Source of the DNA: CAZJYC01 sp964550165
Lineage (GTDB): Bacteria; Acidobacteriota; Aminicenantia; Aminicenantales; Aminicenantaceae
Length of the DNA stretch: 47,068 nt
NCBI GenBank assembly: GCA_964550165.1
Contig: CAZJYC010000014.1
Coordinates: 1 to 47,068, forward strand
Reading direction: 5' to 3'
Shown: positions 8,335-15,702 of the stretch, piece by piece
How the letters are laid out: each line of letters starts with the position of its first letter
Numbering within the stretch: position 1 is the first letter of the stretch
Notes under the pieces: model-generated
Databases searched by the model: none
What the model saw: the letters and a program-made list of their open reading frames with translations, nothing else
What the model was told of the DNA's origin: nothing
Translations under genes and position numbers: made by a program

Positions 8335-8724
8335 TCAGTGCGCCTTTTTCTCTTCCATTTCCTTAGAAAGGACGTTTTTGAGCTCTTCTTTGATTTTATC
8401 GATCTTTTCCATCTTGCTTGTGATCTTGGCGAAAAGCGCTTCCTGACTTTTTATGCCTTCTTGAATAAGAAAGGCGGCACTCTCAGAACGGCTTTTGAAA
8501 AGGCCTGCATCGACCAGCATGCTCAACTTTTTGTTGCTTTCATCATTGATGCGGATGGTCAGGACGGTGTTTCTCGCGGCCAGGGCCTTATCGATGACTT
8601 TCCGGATCGATTCCGCCGTTCTTGTCGCAAACTTTTCGACCTGTTGGCCAATTTCATCGAGAGCGCTTTGTTGTTTTTTTTGCGGCTCTGACTGGGGCTC
8701 TTGTGCCTTTTTTTTGTTATCCAT
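8335..8724 (-). CDS. Ribbon-helix-helix-type regulator with coiled-coil flanks
   Basis: 129 residues. A basic/glutamine-rich N-terminus leads to an amphipathic helix (ALDEIGQQVEKFATRTAESI). A compact module follows with strand VLTIRIND, helix ESNKKLSMLVDAGL and helix RSESAAFLIQEGIK (about residues 53-92), which is the ribbon-helix-helix pattern. The C-terminal helix is charged and probably coiled coil. The start is supported by AGGAGGA a few bases upstream. The promoter carries four direct GTAAT repeats and a 22-bp palindrome, as expected for RHH autoregulation. No toxin gene sits next to it, so it is more likely a free-standing regulator than an antitoxin. DNA binding is inferred, not shown. 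Confidence 0.7.
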   Translation of the reverse strand: MDNKKKAQEPQSEPQKKQQSALDEIGQQVEKFATRTAESIRKVIDKALAARNTVLTIRINDESNKKLSMLVDAGLFKSRSESAAFLIQEGIKSQEALFAKITSKMEKIDKIKEELKNVLSKEMEEKKAH

Positions 8725-8737
8725 AGCTAAGTCCTCC

Positions 8738-8787
8738 TGTAATTAAATTTTTAATTACAAATTACTAAATTACAGATTACATGTCAA
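8738..8787 (-). promoter_or_regulatory. Promoter with repeated GTAAT operator and 22-bp palindrome
   Basis: Minus strand: -35 TTGACA (8787-8782), 17-bp spacer, -10 TAATTT (8764-8759). On that strand GTAAT begins at 8780, 8773, 8765 and 8758, i.e. direct repeats every 7-8 bp covering the spacer and -10. The last repeat opens a 22-bp palindrome (8738-8759; TGTAATTAAA, two bases, TTTAATTACA) that abuts the AGGAGGA ribosome site. Occupancy would block polymerase. Confidence 0.65.
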
Positions 8788-8909
8788 GGTTTTTTAGGCA
8801 TCGAATCGGAAAAGACTGACAATGGTAGTTTTTAAGGATGGAATAGATATTTGAATGATGAGATAAATCTTATGAGCTAAAAATAATTCAGTTCAGAAAA
8901 CGTCCGGCT

Positions 8910-9158
8910 TTACTCTTTCTTTTCTTCTCCCTCTTTTTTCTCCTCTTCCTTTGTCTCCTCTTCCAGCTTTTTAGTTCGCATCGCATCTTTGATGCTGCTG
9001 ATTCCAGCGATCAGAGCGATAAGACCACCAAAGAAAAGGAGTGGAGGAATGCAGCCGAAAATGAGCTCATAGAATTCTTCCCACCAGACGAATACGACCA
9101 AAACAACACCGGCTGCCATGGCAATTAAGCCCCCGATGATGGCCAGAACCTTTCCCAT
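8910..9158 (-). CDS. Small two-helix membrane protein
   Basis: 82 residues: TM helix 1 (about 4-25, VLAIIGGLIAMAAGVVLVV), a short loop with WWEEFYE, TM helix 2 (about 33-53, FGCIPPLLFFGGLIALIAGI), then a highly charged Glu/Lys tail. The start has an excellent GAGGAGGTG site 5 nt upstream, and a consensus promoter lies further up. No family is recognised. The design (two helices plus acidic/basic cytoplasmic tail) is common among small envelope or stress proteins but gives no specific function. It is followed by the RHH regulator on the same strand, which has its own promoter. Confidence 0.75.
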   Translation of the reverse strand: MGKVLAIIGGLIAMAAGVVLVVFVWWEEFYELIFGCIPPLLFFGGLIALIAGISSIKDAMRTKKLEEETKEEEKKEGEEKKE

Positions 9159-9200
9159 TGAAGCACCTCCTCATAACTTTGACTTTATTTTTAGAGGCGC

Positions 9201-9229
9201 ATTATAACAAATCAAAGATAAAGAAGCAA
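9201..9229 (-). promoter_or_regulatory. Strong sigma-70 promoter of small membrane protein gene
   Basis: Minus strand: -35 TTGCTT (9229-9224), 17-bp spacer, perfect -10 TATAAT (9206-9201), 42 nt before the start codon. The remaining intergenic bases 9230-9372 hold nothing I can support. Confidence 0.65.
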
Positions 9230-9372
9230 TAAAAAATCAAAAAGAACACCAGGCTCGTTCCGCTTTAAACGGCTTTTCCGGCCACGGCCCTTCGCCAGAG
9301 CATAGCCATTGGAATTCAATATTCATTTTGCAATCAAAAAATTCTTGGCATAAAACGATTGATGGTTGTGTC

Positions 9373-9401
9373 TAGACCTGCTCTGGCCAATAGGATAAAA
9401 T
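9373..9401 (+). promoter_or_regulatory. Possible promoter of HAD hydrolase gene
   Basis: -35 TAGACC (9373-9378), 17-bp spacer, -10 TAAAAT (9396-9401). The -10 is good, the -35 only four of six to consensus. Confidence 0.35.
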
Positions 9402-9437
9402 GTCCAAAAGAAATTAAAATGTGAGGAGAAAATTCTG

Positions 9438-10028
9438 ATGACGCTCCGCGCCGCCATCTTTGATATGGACGGCACAGTTGTGGATGTGTCCTATGACTGG
9501 GATAGGATTAAAGGAGAGCTTCAGACTCGGGGAAAGCCCATCCTTGTCTATCTCAACGGCCTGAAAGAGCCGGAGAAATCTGAGAAATGGAAAATACTGG
9601 AACGATATGAGGGCGAAGCGACCCAAAATGCCAAGCTCAAGCCGGGAATGGGGGAATTTCTGGAGTTTTTAAGCCAGAGGGGGATAAAGAAAGCCTTGGT
9701 CACGAACAATTCCTCCAGGAATGTTCGTTTTCTTTTAGAGAAGTTTCACCTGGAATTTGATTGCGTGATCTCCCGCGAAAAAGGGCTGTGGAAGCCTTCT
9801 GGCAGCCCTTTTCTCGCTGTCTTGAAAGAGCTGAGTTTGAAAAGGGAGGAATGCTGTGTCATCGGAGATTCTCATTTTGACATCAGAGCTGCCACTGAAG
9901 CGGGTATTCCACGGGTCTTCATCTTGAATAAAGACAAAGAAAGGTTTTCTGGGACAAGCGCTGAGGTCGTCAGCACCGTCGGAGAGTTGAAGACGAGAAT
10001 CGCAATTTTGCTTAAAGACAGGAGTTGA
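9438..10028 (+). CDS. HAD-superfamily phosphatase (phosphoglycolate phosphatase-like)
   Basis: 196 residues of a subfamily-I haloacid dehalogenase hydrolase. Motif I FDMDGTVVD carries the nucleophile Asp and the +2 acid/base Asp. A helical cap follows. Motif II is VTNNS, the motif III lysine lies in GLWKPSGSP, and motif IV GDSHFDI supplies the Mg ligands. GAGGAGA at 9422-9428 supports the ATG. Such enzymes hydrolyse small phosphomonoesters (phosphoglycolate, pyrophosphate, sugar phosphates), and substrate cannot be read from sequence. It is followed after 116 nt by the VIT/VWA gene, which has its own strong ribosome site, so linkage is uncertain. Confidence 0.85.
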   Translation: MTLRAAIFDMDGTVVDVSYDWDRIKGELQTRGKPILVYLNGLKEPEKSEKWKILERYEGEATQNAKLKPGMGEFLEFLSQRGIKKALVTNNSSRNVRFLLEKFHLEFDCVISREKGLWKPSGSPFLAVLKELSLKREECCVIGDSHFDIRAATEAGIPRVFILNKDKERFSGTSAEVVSTVGELKTRIAILLKDRS

Positions 10029-10144
10029 TAGAGATAACTCGAAAGAGGGTTTCAATTTTCAGCGGAAAGAGGGAAAATTCTTGGAACTTTCTTTGTAAAA
10101 AATGAGTTTTAATCTGTGAGACGGGCGTTTAAGGAGGAAGAGAG

Positions 10145-12265
10145 ATGAAGAGCAGAAATCTTTTTAAGATAGTAATCATTTCAATTTTTATCGTTTTTCT
10201 GAATTCGTTTTTTTCAGCCAATCTTTTTGCCGACGGGTTCATTATTCCTAAACCGAGGCCAGGGGAACGGATTCCTCCCCTGACAGTCAAATACCACAGG
10301 GTCAGCGTTGAGATTCTGAACCAGGTGGCAAAGACCTCAATAGACCAGGTCTTCATCAATAACCATTCTCGAGATATCGAAGGGACCTTTATTTTTCCCC
10401 TTCCTGAAAAAGCGGCCATATCTGAGTTTTCGCTGTATGTCGGAGACAAGAAGGTTGAGGGCGAAGTTCTGGACCGGGACAAAGCCCGTCATATCTATGA
10501 GGACATTGTGCGCAGGTTGAAAGACCCTGCTCTTCTCGAATATGTAGGCCGGAACATGTTCAGGGCTCGAGTTTACCCCATTCCTGCGCGGGGTGAAAAG
10601 AGAATCCAGCTTTCCTACACAGAAATACTCGAAGCCGAGAAAAACCTTGTCCGTTATGTCTATCCTCTCAACACAGAGAGATTTTCTTTTCATCCCATCG
10701 AAGAAGTTGTGGTCTCTGTAGAAATAAGCTCGAAGATTCCTCTTTCCAATATATATTCCTCTTCCCATAAAATTTCAGTCCGGAAGGAAGGGGAGGGCAA
10801 AGCAAGGGCGAGCTTTGAAGAGAGAAATGTCAAACCTGATAAAGACTTTGTCCTCTATTACGCTTTTTCTGGGGATGATGTCGGGCTTTCGTTCATGAAC
10901 TTTGAGGATAAAGACGATAAGTATTTTATGTTTCTGGCCTCACCCTCTTACATCAGCAGAAAAGAAAAAATCCTGAATAAGAATCTTGTTTTTGTCCTCG
11001 ACAGCTCTGGAAGCATGAGAGGGAAAAAAATCAAACAGGCGAAAGAGGCTGTTCATTTTGTCATCGATCATCTGGATGGAAGGGATAGATTTTCCCTTAT
11101 TGATTTCGACGATGGCGTCAGCCTTTTCTCGCCAGAACTATTGGCTGCGAACACTGAGAACAGAGAAAAGGCGCTCCGCTTTGTGGAGGAAGTAGAAGAT
11201 TCAGGCGGGACAAACATCCATGATGCCTTGCTTCAGGCTCTGAAGCTGATCGCGCCTGGAGCGAGGCCCAATTACATCCTTTTTCTGACCGATGGCCTGC
11301 CGACAGTTGGCACAACCGATACGGCCGAGATTTTAAGAGGTATCAGCCGAGCCAATGAGCAGAGAGCCCGGATATTTGTTTTTGGAGTTGGGAACGACGT
11401 TAACACAGAGCTTTTGGACAGGATTTCTTCCGAAAACCGTGGCACCTCGGTTTATGTGGGGGAAGATGAGAATCTGGAGATGGCTGTTTCCAGTTATTAT
11501 GAAAAAATATCATCGCCACTTCTTTCGGATTTGAAGGTTGATTTTCAGGGCATCGCTGTCAAGGAAACTTACCCCAGAATCATGCCTGACCTGTTCAAAG
11601 GTTCCCAGCTCATCCTTATAGGAAAATACAGGGGCGAAGGCCCGATCACAGTCACTCTTTCTGGTAAGGTTGAGGAGCAAGAAAAAAGATTTGTGCTCAA
11701 AGACCAAAGACTGGATAAAGAGGAGGCTTACAGTTTTCTGCCGCGCCTCTGGGCCACACGGAGGATTGGCTATCTTCTTGAAGAAATTCGTCTCCACGGA
11801 GAAAAAGAAGAACTTGTCGAAGAGATCAAAAGGCTCGGCTTGAAATATGGCATTGTCACGCCCTATACATCGTTTCTCGTCACTGAAAAGGAAAGGCGCT
11901 CTCTGGATCTAGCAGCCCCAGAGGTTGCAGAGGCCATCTCATCTCATATTGTCAGAGGAGCGGCAGCCGTAAAAATAGCCAAAGCTTCTCAGAGGCTAAA
12001 AGCCGAAGACCTCGCTTCCTGGGCAGAATCGCAGATGATCCGGTATAAAGGGGACAAGACGTTCTATCTGAAAAACGGAGATTGGGTGGACAGCGAATAT
12101 AAAGAGGGAAGCTCTGTCAAAGAGATTCGCTTTAATTCGGAAGATTATTTCCGGCTCGTATCTGAAAAACCCGGGATTGCCAAATATCTCTCGGTTGCTT
12201 CGAGGGTCATCATCGTTTATGAAGGCGTGAACTACAAAATCATCGAGGTTTCCTCAGACGACTGA
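10145..12265 (+). CDS. Secreted VIT + von Willebrand A domain protein
   Basis: 706 residues with an N-terminal signal (about 1-29, cleavage after NLFA). A VIT domain follows (about 45-175), with the characteristic DPALLEYVGRNMFRARVYPI. The VWA domain (about 280-450) has an intact MIDAS metal site: DSSGS (Asp286, Ser288, Ser290), Thr356 in GGTNIHDA and Asp383 in TDGLPT. The C-terminal about 250 residues are unassigned. This VIT-VWA pairing is related to inter-alpha-trypsin inhibitor heavy chains and to marine proteobacterial sortase targets. Here there is no C-terminal sorting signal or membrane anchor, so it is probably periplasmic or exported. A role in metal-dependent protein adhesion or envelope assembly is family inference. 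AAGGAGGAAGAGAG precedes the ATG. Confidence 0.87.
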   Translation: MKSRNLFKIVIISIFIVFLNSFFSANLFADGFIIPKPRPGERIPPLTVKYHRVSVEILNQVAKTSIDQVFINNHSRDIEGTFIFPLPEKAAISEFSLYVGDKKVEGEVLDRDKARHIYEDIVRRLKDPALLEYVGRNMFRARVYPIPARGEKRIQLSYTEILEAEKNLVRYVYPLNTERFSFHPIEEVVVSVEISSKIPLSNIYSSSHKISVRKEGEGKARASFEERNVKPDKDFVLYYAFSGDDVGLSFMNFEDKDDKYFMFLASPSYISRKEKILNKNLVFVLDSSGSMRGKKIKQAKEAVHFVIDHLDGRDRFSLIDFDDGVSLFSPELLAANTENREKALRFVEEVEDSGGTNIHDALLQALKLIAPGARPNYILFLTDGLPTVGTTDTAEILRGISRANEQRARIFVFGVGNDVNTELLDRISSENRGTSVYVGEDENLEMAVSSYYEKISSPLLSDLKVDFQGIAVKETYPRIMPDLFKGSQLILIGKYRGEGPITVTLSGKVEEQEKRFVLKDQRLDKEEAYSFLPRLWATRRIGYLLEEIRLHGEKEELVEEIKRLGLKYGIVTPYTSFLVTEKERRSLDLAAPEVAEAISSHIVRGAAAVKIAKASQRLKAEDLASWAESQMIRYKGDKTFYLKNGDWVDSEYKEGSSVKEIRFNSEDYFRLVSEKPGIAKYLSVASRVIIVYEGVNYKIIEVSSDD

Positions 12266-12269
12266 ACTT

Positions 12270-12609
12270 GGATACAGCTCAAAATCCGTGGTATTGATTT
12301 GATCAGGCTGGGTGTTTCGAAAACACGCGGGCTCTGCCGAAACCGTGCAAACCCCGCTCGGTTTCAGGCTTCGCTCTCCTCTTTGATTTTAAGAGATTGC
12401 GCAGCCTGTTCCGAGCAAAGCGATGAATCTTCTTTGCTCCTCGCAATGCCCGCTCACCCTTCAAACGGTTTTCTCACCGCTTAGCCTCCGCGTGGATTCT
12501 TTTCAAGAGCGAACTCCGAAGGCTAAATCCTCAATGGTCGCTGTGGCTCTTCCCAAAATCTCTGGATATTCATAGAGCAATCTTTTATCACGGAATTTGG
12601 GATACTTCC
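12270..12609. mobile_element. MITE-like palindromic element, copy B (340 bp)
   Basis: The right half matches copy A closely (GAGCGAACTCCGAAGGCTAA, AGAGCAATCTTTTATCACGG) and ends in CTTCC at 12609. The left end is diverged (CTCAAAATCCGTG). The core stem-loop is retained with two mismatches. A second perfect 8-bp hairpin (GAGCAAAG/CTTTGCTC) replaces part of the core seen in other copies. No matching 9-bp flanking repeat was found (left ACTGAACTT, right GGTTTTTCA), so the flanks have decayed or recombined. It begins 5 nt after the stop of the VWA gene and occupies most of the gap to the aminotransferase. Confidence 0.72.
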
Positions 12610-12684
12610 GGTTTTTCAAATTGACTTGATTTATGACAGAGAATCGATGAGAATGATGAGTAATTTTATTTTCAGGGAGAAAAA

Positions 12685-13827
12685 ATGCAAAAAGAGAAAC
12701 TGCTCCTCATTCCGGGACCTAGTCCTGTTCATCCTCGCATTCTCAACAGCCTTGCCCTGCCCACTATTTCCCACGTGAGTCCGGACCTGATGCGGGAATT
12801 GAAAGAAGCCCTGGCGGCTTTAAGAAAAATCGTATTTTGTGAGAAAGGCGAGCCCTTTATCGTTTCCGGAGCCGGAACCTTAGTCATGGAAATGGCCCTT
12901 TTGAATACCGTCACAAAAGGAGAGACGTTCCTTGTCGTCTCCCAGGGCTTTTTTGGGCAGAGGATGGCTCAGATCGCCCAGGCCTTCGGTCTTGATTGCG
13001 ATCTTCTCGAAAGCGAATGGGGGAAGGCCGTCCTGCCTGAGGAAATGGAAAAGAAGCTTTCTCGACGAAGGTACAAAGCTGTGGTCTCCACCCATGTCGA
13101 CACCTGCACCGGAGCCTGTGCCCCTCTCGAGGATTATGCCGATATCCTCAAAAAGCATGACGTGATTTTTATCGTCGACGGTGTGTGTGCCACTGGGGGG
13201 ATTGAGGAAAGAATGGATGACTGGGGGATTGATGTCATTCTCACCGCGGCCCAGAAATGCTTTGGGGCTCCCCCGGGCCTTTCCGTCCTTGTTGTCTCAG
13301 AGAAGGTCATGGAAAAGCGGAGACGTATGGGGAAGATTCCTGCTTACTATTCAGACCTTCTGAATTGGCTTCCCGTCATGAAAGATCCATCAAAATATTT
13401 TTCGACGCCTCCCGTCAACGAAATCAGGGCTTTCTATGAAAGCACACAGATAATCCTTGAAGAGGGAATGGAACAGAGGATTGCCCGGCATGCGCGGGTG
13501 GCCAAGGGCATAAGGGCTGCATTGGCCGAGCTGGGATTTTCCTTTTTCACCCAGGAGTCATTCTTGGCTGATACCCTCTCTGTGGTCAACTATCCACAAG
13601 GCATCGAAGATCAGGCTTTTCGAAGCGCACTTTTCGAAAAAGGTGTCGTGGTCGCAGGAGGGCTGGCGCAGACTGCTGGAATGGTTTTTCGCATGGGTCA
13701 CATGGGTAATCTTTCCCTTTCCCAGGTGTATTTTGCCGTCGATGCTCTGGAAAGGACACTTTCTTTTCTTGGATACAAATTTAAGCCAGGCTCAGGCCTT
13801 CAGGCCGCAAAGGCAATTCTAGGGTAA
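12685..13827 (+). CDS. Class V aminotransferase (serine/alanine-glyoxylate type)
   Basis: 380 residues of the PLP fold-type I class V family. The N-terminal LLIPGPSPVHPRIL is the hallmark of alanine/serine-glyoxylate aminotransferases. SGAGTLVMEMAL is the cofactor phosphate loop, Asp165 in IVDGVCA contacts the pyridine nitrogen, and Lys191 in TAAQKCFGAPPG forms the internal aldimine. Arg in GMVFRMGHMGN probably binds substrate carboxylate. GGGAG precedes the ATG. The next gene starts 7 nt after its stop, so the two form an operon. Amino donor (Ser, Ala or Asp) and acceptor (glyoxylate or pyruvate) are not decidable; a role in glycine/serine metabolism is the default inference. Confidence 0.88.
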   Translation: MQKEKLLLIPGPSPVHPRILNSLALPTISHVSPDLMRELKEALAALRKIVFCEKGEPFIVSGAGTLVMEMALLNTVTKGETFLVVSQGFFGQRMAQIAQAFGLDCDLLESEWGKAVLPEEMEKKLSRRRYKAVVSTHVDTCTGACAPLEDYADILKKHDVIFIVDGVCATGGIEERMDDWGIDVILTAAQKCFGAPPGLSVLVVSEKVMEKRRRMGKIPAYYSDLLNWLPVMKDPSKYFSTPPVNEIRAFYESTQIILEEGMEQRIARHARVAKGIRAALAELGFSFFTQESFLADTLSVVNYPQGIEDQAFRSALFEKGVVVAGGLAQTAGMVFRMGHMGNLSLSQVYFAVDALERTLSFLGYKFKPGSGLQAAKAILG

Positions 13828-13834
13828 AGCTCTG

Positions 13835-14923
13835 ATGAGTCCAAGAGGGATGGCAAGTCAGGTTTATTTTATTCCAGCCGGAAGGGATGCGGAGAATGAA
13901 GTCCTGGCTCAAAAAGCAGAAAAAATTCTTCTGAAGACAGGACTGAAAGACCGCCTTGTGGCGAACTCCTTTGTAGCGCTGAAGATTCATTTCGGGGAAG
14001 AAGGGAATACAGGTTTTATCCGACCGCATTGGCTGGTGAAGATTGTCGGTCAAATCAAGAATGTTACCTCGCGAGTTTTTCTGACAGATTCAAACACCCT
14101 TTATGTGGGTCAAAGGTCGAATTCCGTCGACCATCTTCATCTGGCCTGGGAGCACGGCTTCAGGCCCGATACCGTCGGTGCCCCGGTTATCATTGCCGAT
14201 GGCCTGATCGGCAAAGAGGGTGATGAGATAAGAGTCGACCTGCCTCTCGTAAAATCTGCCAAGATAGGGAGCTTGTTTCTCAGCTCAGACGCACTCCTTT
14301 GCTTGAGTCATTTCACAGGCCATATACTGACAGGATTCGGGGGCGCCATCAAAAACCTGGGAATGGGCTGCGCTTCACGCGCGGGAAAGCTCGAGCAACA
14401 TTCCGATGTCCATCCCTGGGTCAACACCAAAAAGTGCACAGGGTGCGGCGTCTGTATCGACTATTGCCCTGCTCAGGCCATCACCCTGGAAGAGGATAAA
14501 GCGGTTATTAAGAGAGAGAAATGTATCGGCTGCGGAGAATGCCTGGTCGTCTGCAAGGCGAACGCGGTGAAATTTAGCTGGGATAACGATTCTGTTCGTG
14601 TCCAAAAGAAGATGAGTGAGTACGCTTACGCCGTCAAAAAGAATTTTAAGGGGAAAATTGCCTGTATCAATTTTTTACTCCGGGTGACAAAAGACTGTGA
14701 CTGCATGGCCGGGGACCAGCCTGCAATCGTGGAGGATGTTGGCATTCTGGGCTCACCCGACCCGGTGGCTATCGATAAAGCTTCGGTGGATCTGATTCTC
14801 AGCAGGGGCAGGAAAGATGTGCTGAAGGCCGGGTACAACGTAGATTGGTCTGTCCAGCTTAAACATGGAGCTCAAATAGGCCTTGGGACCATGGACTATG
14901 AACTGATCGAACTATCCGACTGA
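13835..14923 (+). CDS. DUF362 protein with two [4Fe-4S] clusters
   Basis: 362 residues. An N-terminal DUF362 domain (about 5-185; IHFGEEGNTGFIRP, VFLTDSNTLY, CLSHFTGHILTGFGGAIKNL) is followed by a bacterial 2[4Fe-4S] ferredoxin insert. Cluster ligands are Cys201/204/207/211 and Cys230/233/236/240, both in CxxCxxCxxxC form with a proline or lysine after the last Cys. The DUF362 C-terminal part then resumes (DCDCMAGDQPAIVEDVGILG). The role of DUF362 iron-sulfur proteins is not established; electron transfer is the safe statement. An alternative ATG at 13850 has AGAGGG touching it and is less likely. It sits 7 nt behind the aminotransferase. Confidence 0.88.
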   Translation: MSPRGMASQVYFIPAGRDAENEVLAQKAEKILLKTGLKDRLVANSFVALKIHFGEEGNTGFIRPHWLVKIVGQIKNVTSRVFLTDSNTLYVGQRSNSVDHLHLAWEHGFRPDTVGAPVIIADGLIGKEGDEIRVDLPLVKSAKIGSLFLSSDALLCLSHFTGHILTGFGGAIKNLGMGCASRAGKLEQHSDVHPWVNTKKCTGCGVCIDYCPAQAITLEEDKAVIKREKCIGCGECLVVCKANAVKFSWDNDSVRVQKKMSEYAYAVKKNFKGKIACINFLLRVTKDCDCMAGDQPAIVEDVGILGSPDPVAIDKASVDLILSRGRKDVLKAGYNVDWSVQLKHGAQIGLGTMDYELIELSD

Positions 14924-15071
14924 TCAGGTTCTCAACCTTCGCCCTGGTTCGTAGCGTGATTTCTTATGGCCGCATAAGGATTGACACGGAAGAGAATCAT
15001 TTTGTTTTATCGTTTCTGGTAAAAGGTCTTTAATGAAGGAGAGGGGTGAACAACGCCCAATTTGAGTGGAA

Positions 15072-15146
15072 TCGGGGCGAGGGGACTCGAACCCCTGACC
15101 CCAGCGTCCCGAACGCTGTGCGCTAACCAAACTGCGCTACGCCCCG
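15072..15146 (-). tRNA. tRNA-Pro (CGG anticodon)
   Basis: Folds into a full cloverleaf: acceptor CGGGGCG/CGCCCCG, D stem GCGC/GCGC, anticodon stem CAGCG/CGCTG with loop TTCGGGA (anticodon CGG), T stem AGGGG/CCCCT with TTCGAGT, discriminator A. CCA is not encoded. A perfect -10 TATAAT on the minus strand (15165-15160) lies 14 nt upstream of the mature 5' end; its -35 is poor. Confidence 0.95.
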
Positions 15147-15233
15147 AGCCTGTGGACTCATTATAGCCTCAAACCGAGAAAGAGAAAAGTCCTAATATGA
15201 CCCACGGCCTTTTTTGTCTAGGATAAATCAACT

Positions 15234-15315
15234 GCGAACCCCGAAGGCGAAATCCTCAACGGTCGCTTCGGCTCTTCCCAAAATCTCTCTAAGTCACGGA
15301 ATTGGAGCTGCTTCC
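15234..15315. repeat. Fragment C of the MITE-like family (right end only)
   Basis: About 82 bp matching the right end of copies A and B: GCGAACCCCGAAGGCGAAAT, CCTCAACGGTCGCTTCGGCT, CCCAAAATCTCT, then TCACGGAATTGGAGCTGCTTCC split around a short deletion. The left half is absent. Confidence 0.65.
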
Positions 15316-15352
15316 ATCGAGAGAGGCAAACAGAAAATAACCCACAAGAGAA

Positions 15353-15388
15353 GCGACAAAAAGCGACATCAAACGACATAATGCGACA
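15353..15388. promoter_or_regulatory. Four 10-bp-phased GCGACA repeats upstream of a promoter
   Basis: GCGACA occurs at 15353, 15363 and 15383, with ACGACA at 15373: four direct repeats with exact 10-bp period, one helical turn. The last repeat ends 16 bp before a TTGACA -35 box. This looks like a cooperative binding array for a regulator. The 10-bp period resembles MraZ boxes, but the motif differs and no mraZ is present. Confidence 0.6.
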
Positions 15389-15404
15389 ATTTTTGCCAAA
15401 AATA

Positions 15405-15432
15405 TTGACAGCCGCTTTAATATGAATAGATT
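15405..15432 (+). promoter_or_regulatory. Putative promoter of the 46-codon ORF or a small RNA
   Basis: -35 TTGACA (15405-15410), 16-bp spacer, -10 TAGATT (15427-15432). Downstream lies a near direct repeat, AATACTATC/AATACTATA, and then the ATG at 15480. Confidence 0.5.
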
Positions 15433-15479
15433 TAATACTATCAAAAATACTATAAGAGCGGGGTAAAAAAGGCGAGGAG

Positions 15480-15620
15480 ATGTCAGGAAAGAGGAGGGGG
15501 GCTAGAGCTTACGCTCCAAAAGATAAGCGGCTCTCTTTGGAAAGACCTTTGTGTACCCTCCTCTTTTTTTCCTTTATCCTCTTAGTGCTGATCTTTCTAT
15601 TTCTCTTTCGTCCTTTTTAA
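15480..15620 (+). CDS. Putative 46-residue single-helix membrane peptide
   Basis: An open frame of 46 codons from ATG 15480 to TAA 15618-15620. The N-terminal half is strongly basic (MSGKRRGARAYAPKDKRLSL). The C-terminal half is one hydrophobic helix (about 24-43, PLCTLLFFSFILLVLIFLF), ending RPF. AAGG sits 7 nt upstream of the ATG, with a second purine run (GAGGAG) directly abutting it. An in-frame TAA upstream fixes this as the only ATG. Basic head plus one TM segment is a coherent small-membrane-protein design. Competing idea: GAGGAGGG (15491-15498) pairs with CCCTCCTC (15556-15563) just before seven Ts, which could end a small RNA of about 130 nt. Family unknown. Confidence 0.45.
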   Translation: MSGKRRGARAYAPKDKRLSLERPLCTLLFFSFILLVLIFLFLFRPF

Positions 15621-15702
15621 AAAGCCATAGCTTTCTTAAAATCAGATAAATTTTATTCTCCCTCCAGATAAAAAATTTCCCCCGTCTGGATAAGAAATGT
15701 CT

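Noticed and set aside
7991..8446. Open reading frames running through the palindromic elements (also at 12299-12484, 24504-25178 and 29614-29820) that give similar arginine- and serine-rich peptides.
   Set aside because: They share sequence only because the DNA repeat is shared, lack ribosome sites, start and stop at different places in each copy and run into flanking unique DNA. In copy D the inverted core changes the peptide completely. A dN/dS test across many copies would settle it.
9239..9310. GC-rich stretch upstream of the HAD gene as a further element copy.
   Set aside because: Only scattered short words (AACGGCTTTTC) resemble the family; no ends, hairpin or core could be aligned.
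14963..14978. Perfect hairpin CTTATG/CATAAG after the DUF362 gene as a terminator.
   Set aside because: The stem is only 6 bp and AT-rich, with no T-run after it.
15353..15388. Phased GCGACA repeats as a CRISPR or iteron origin.
   Set aside because: Repeat unit and period are only 10 bp, there are no spacers, cas genes or replication initiator, and a promoter follows directly; a regulator array fits better.
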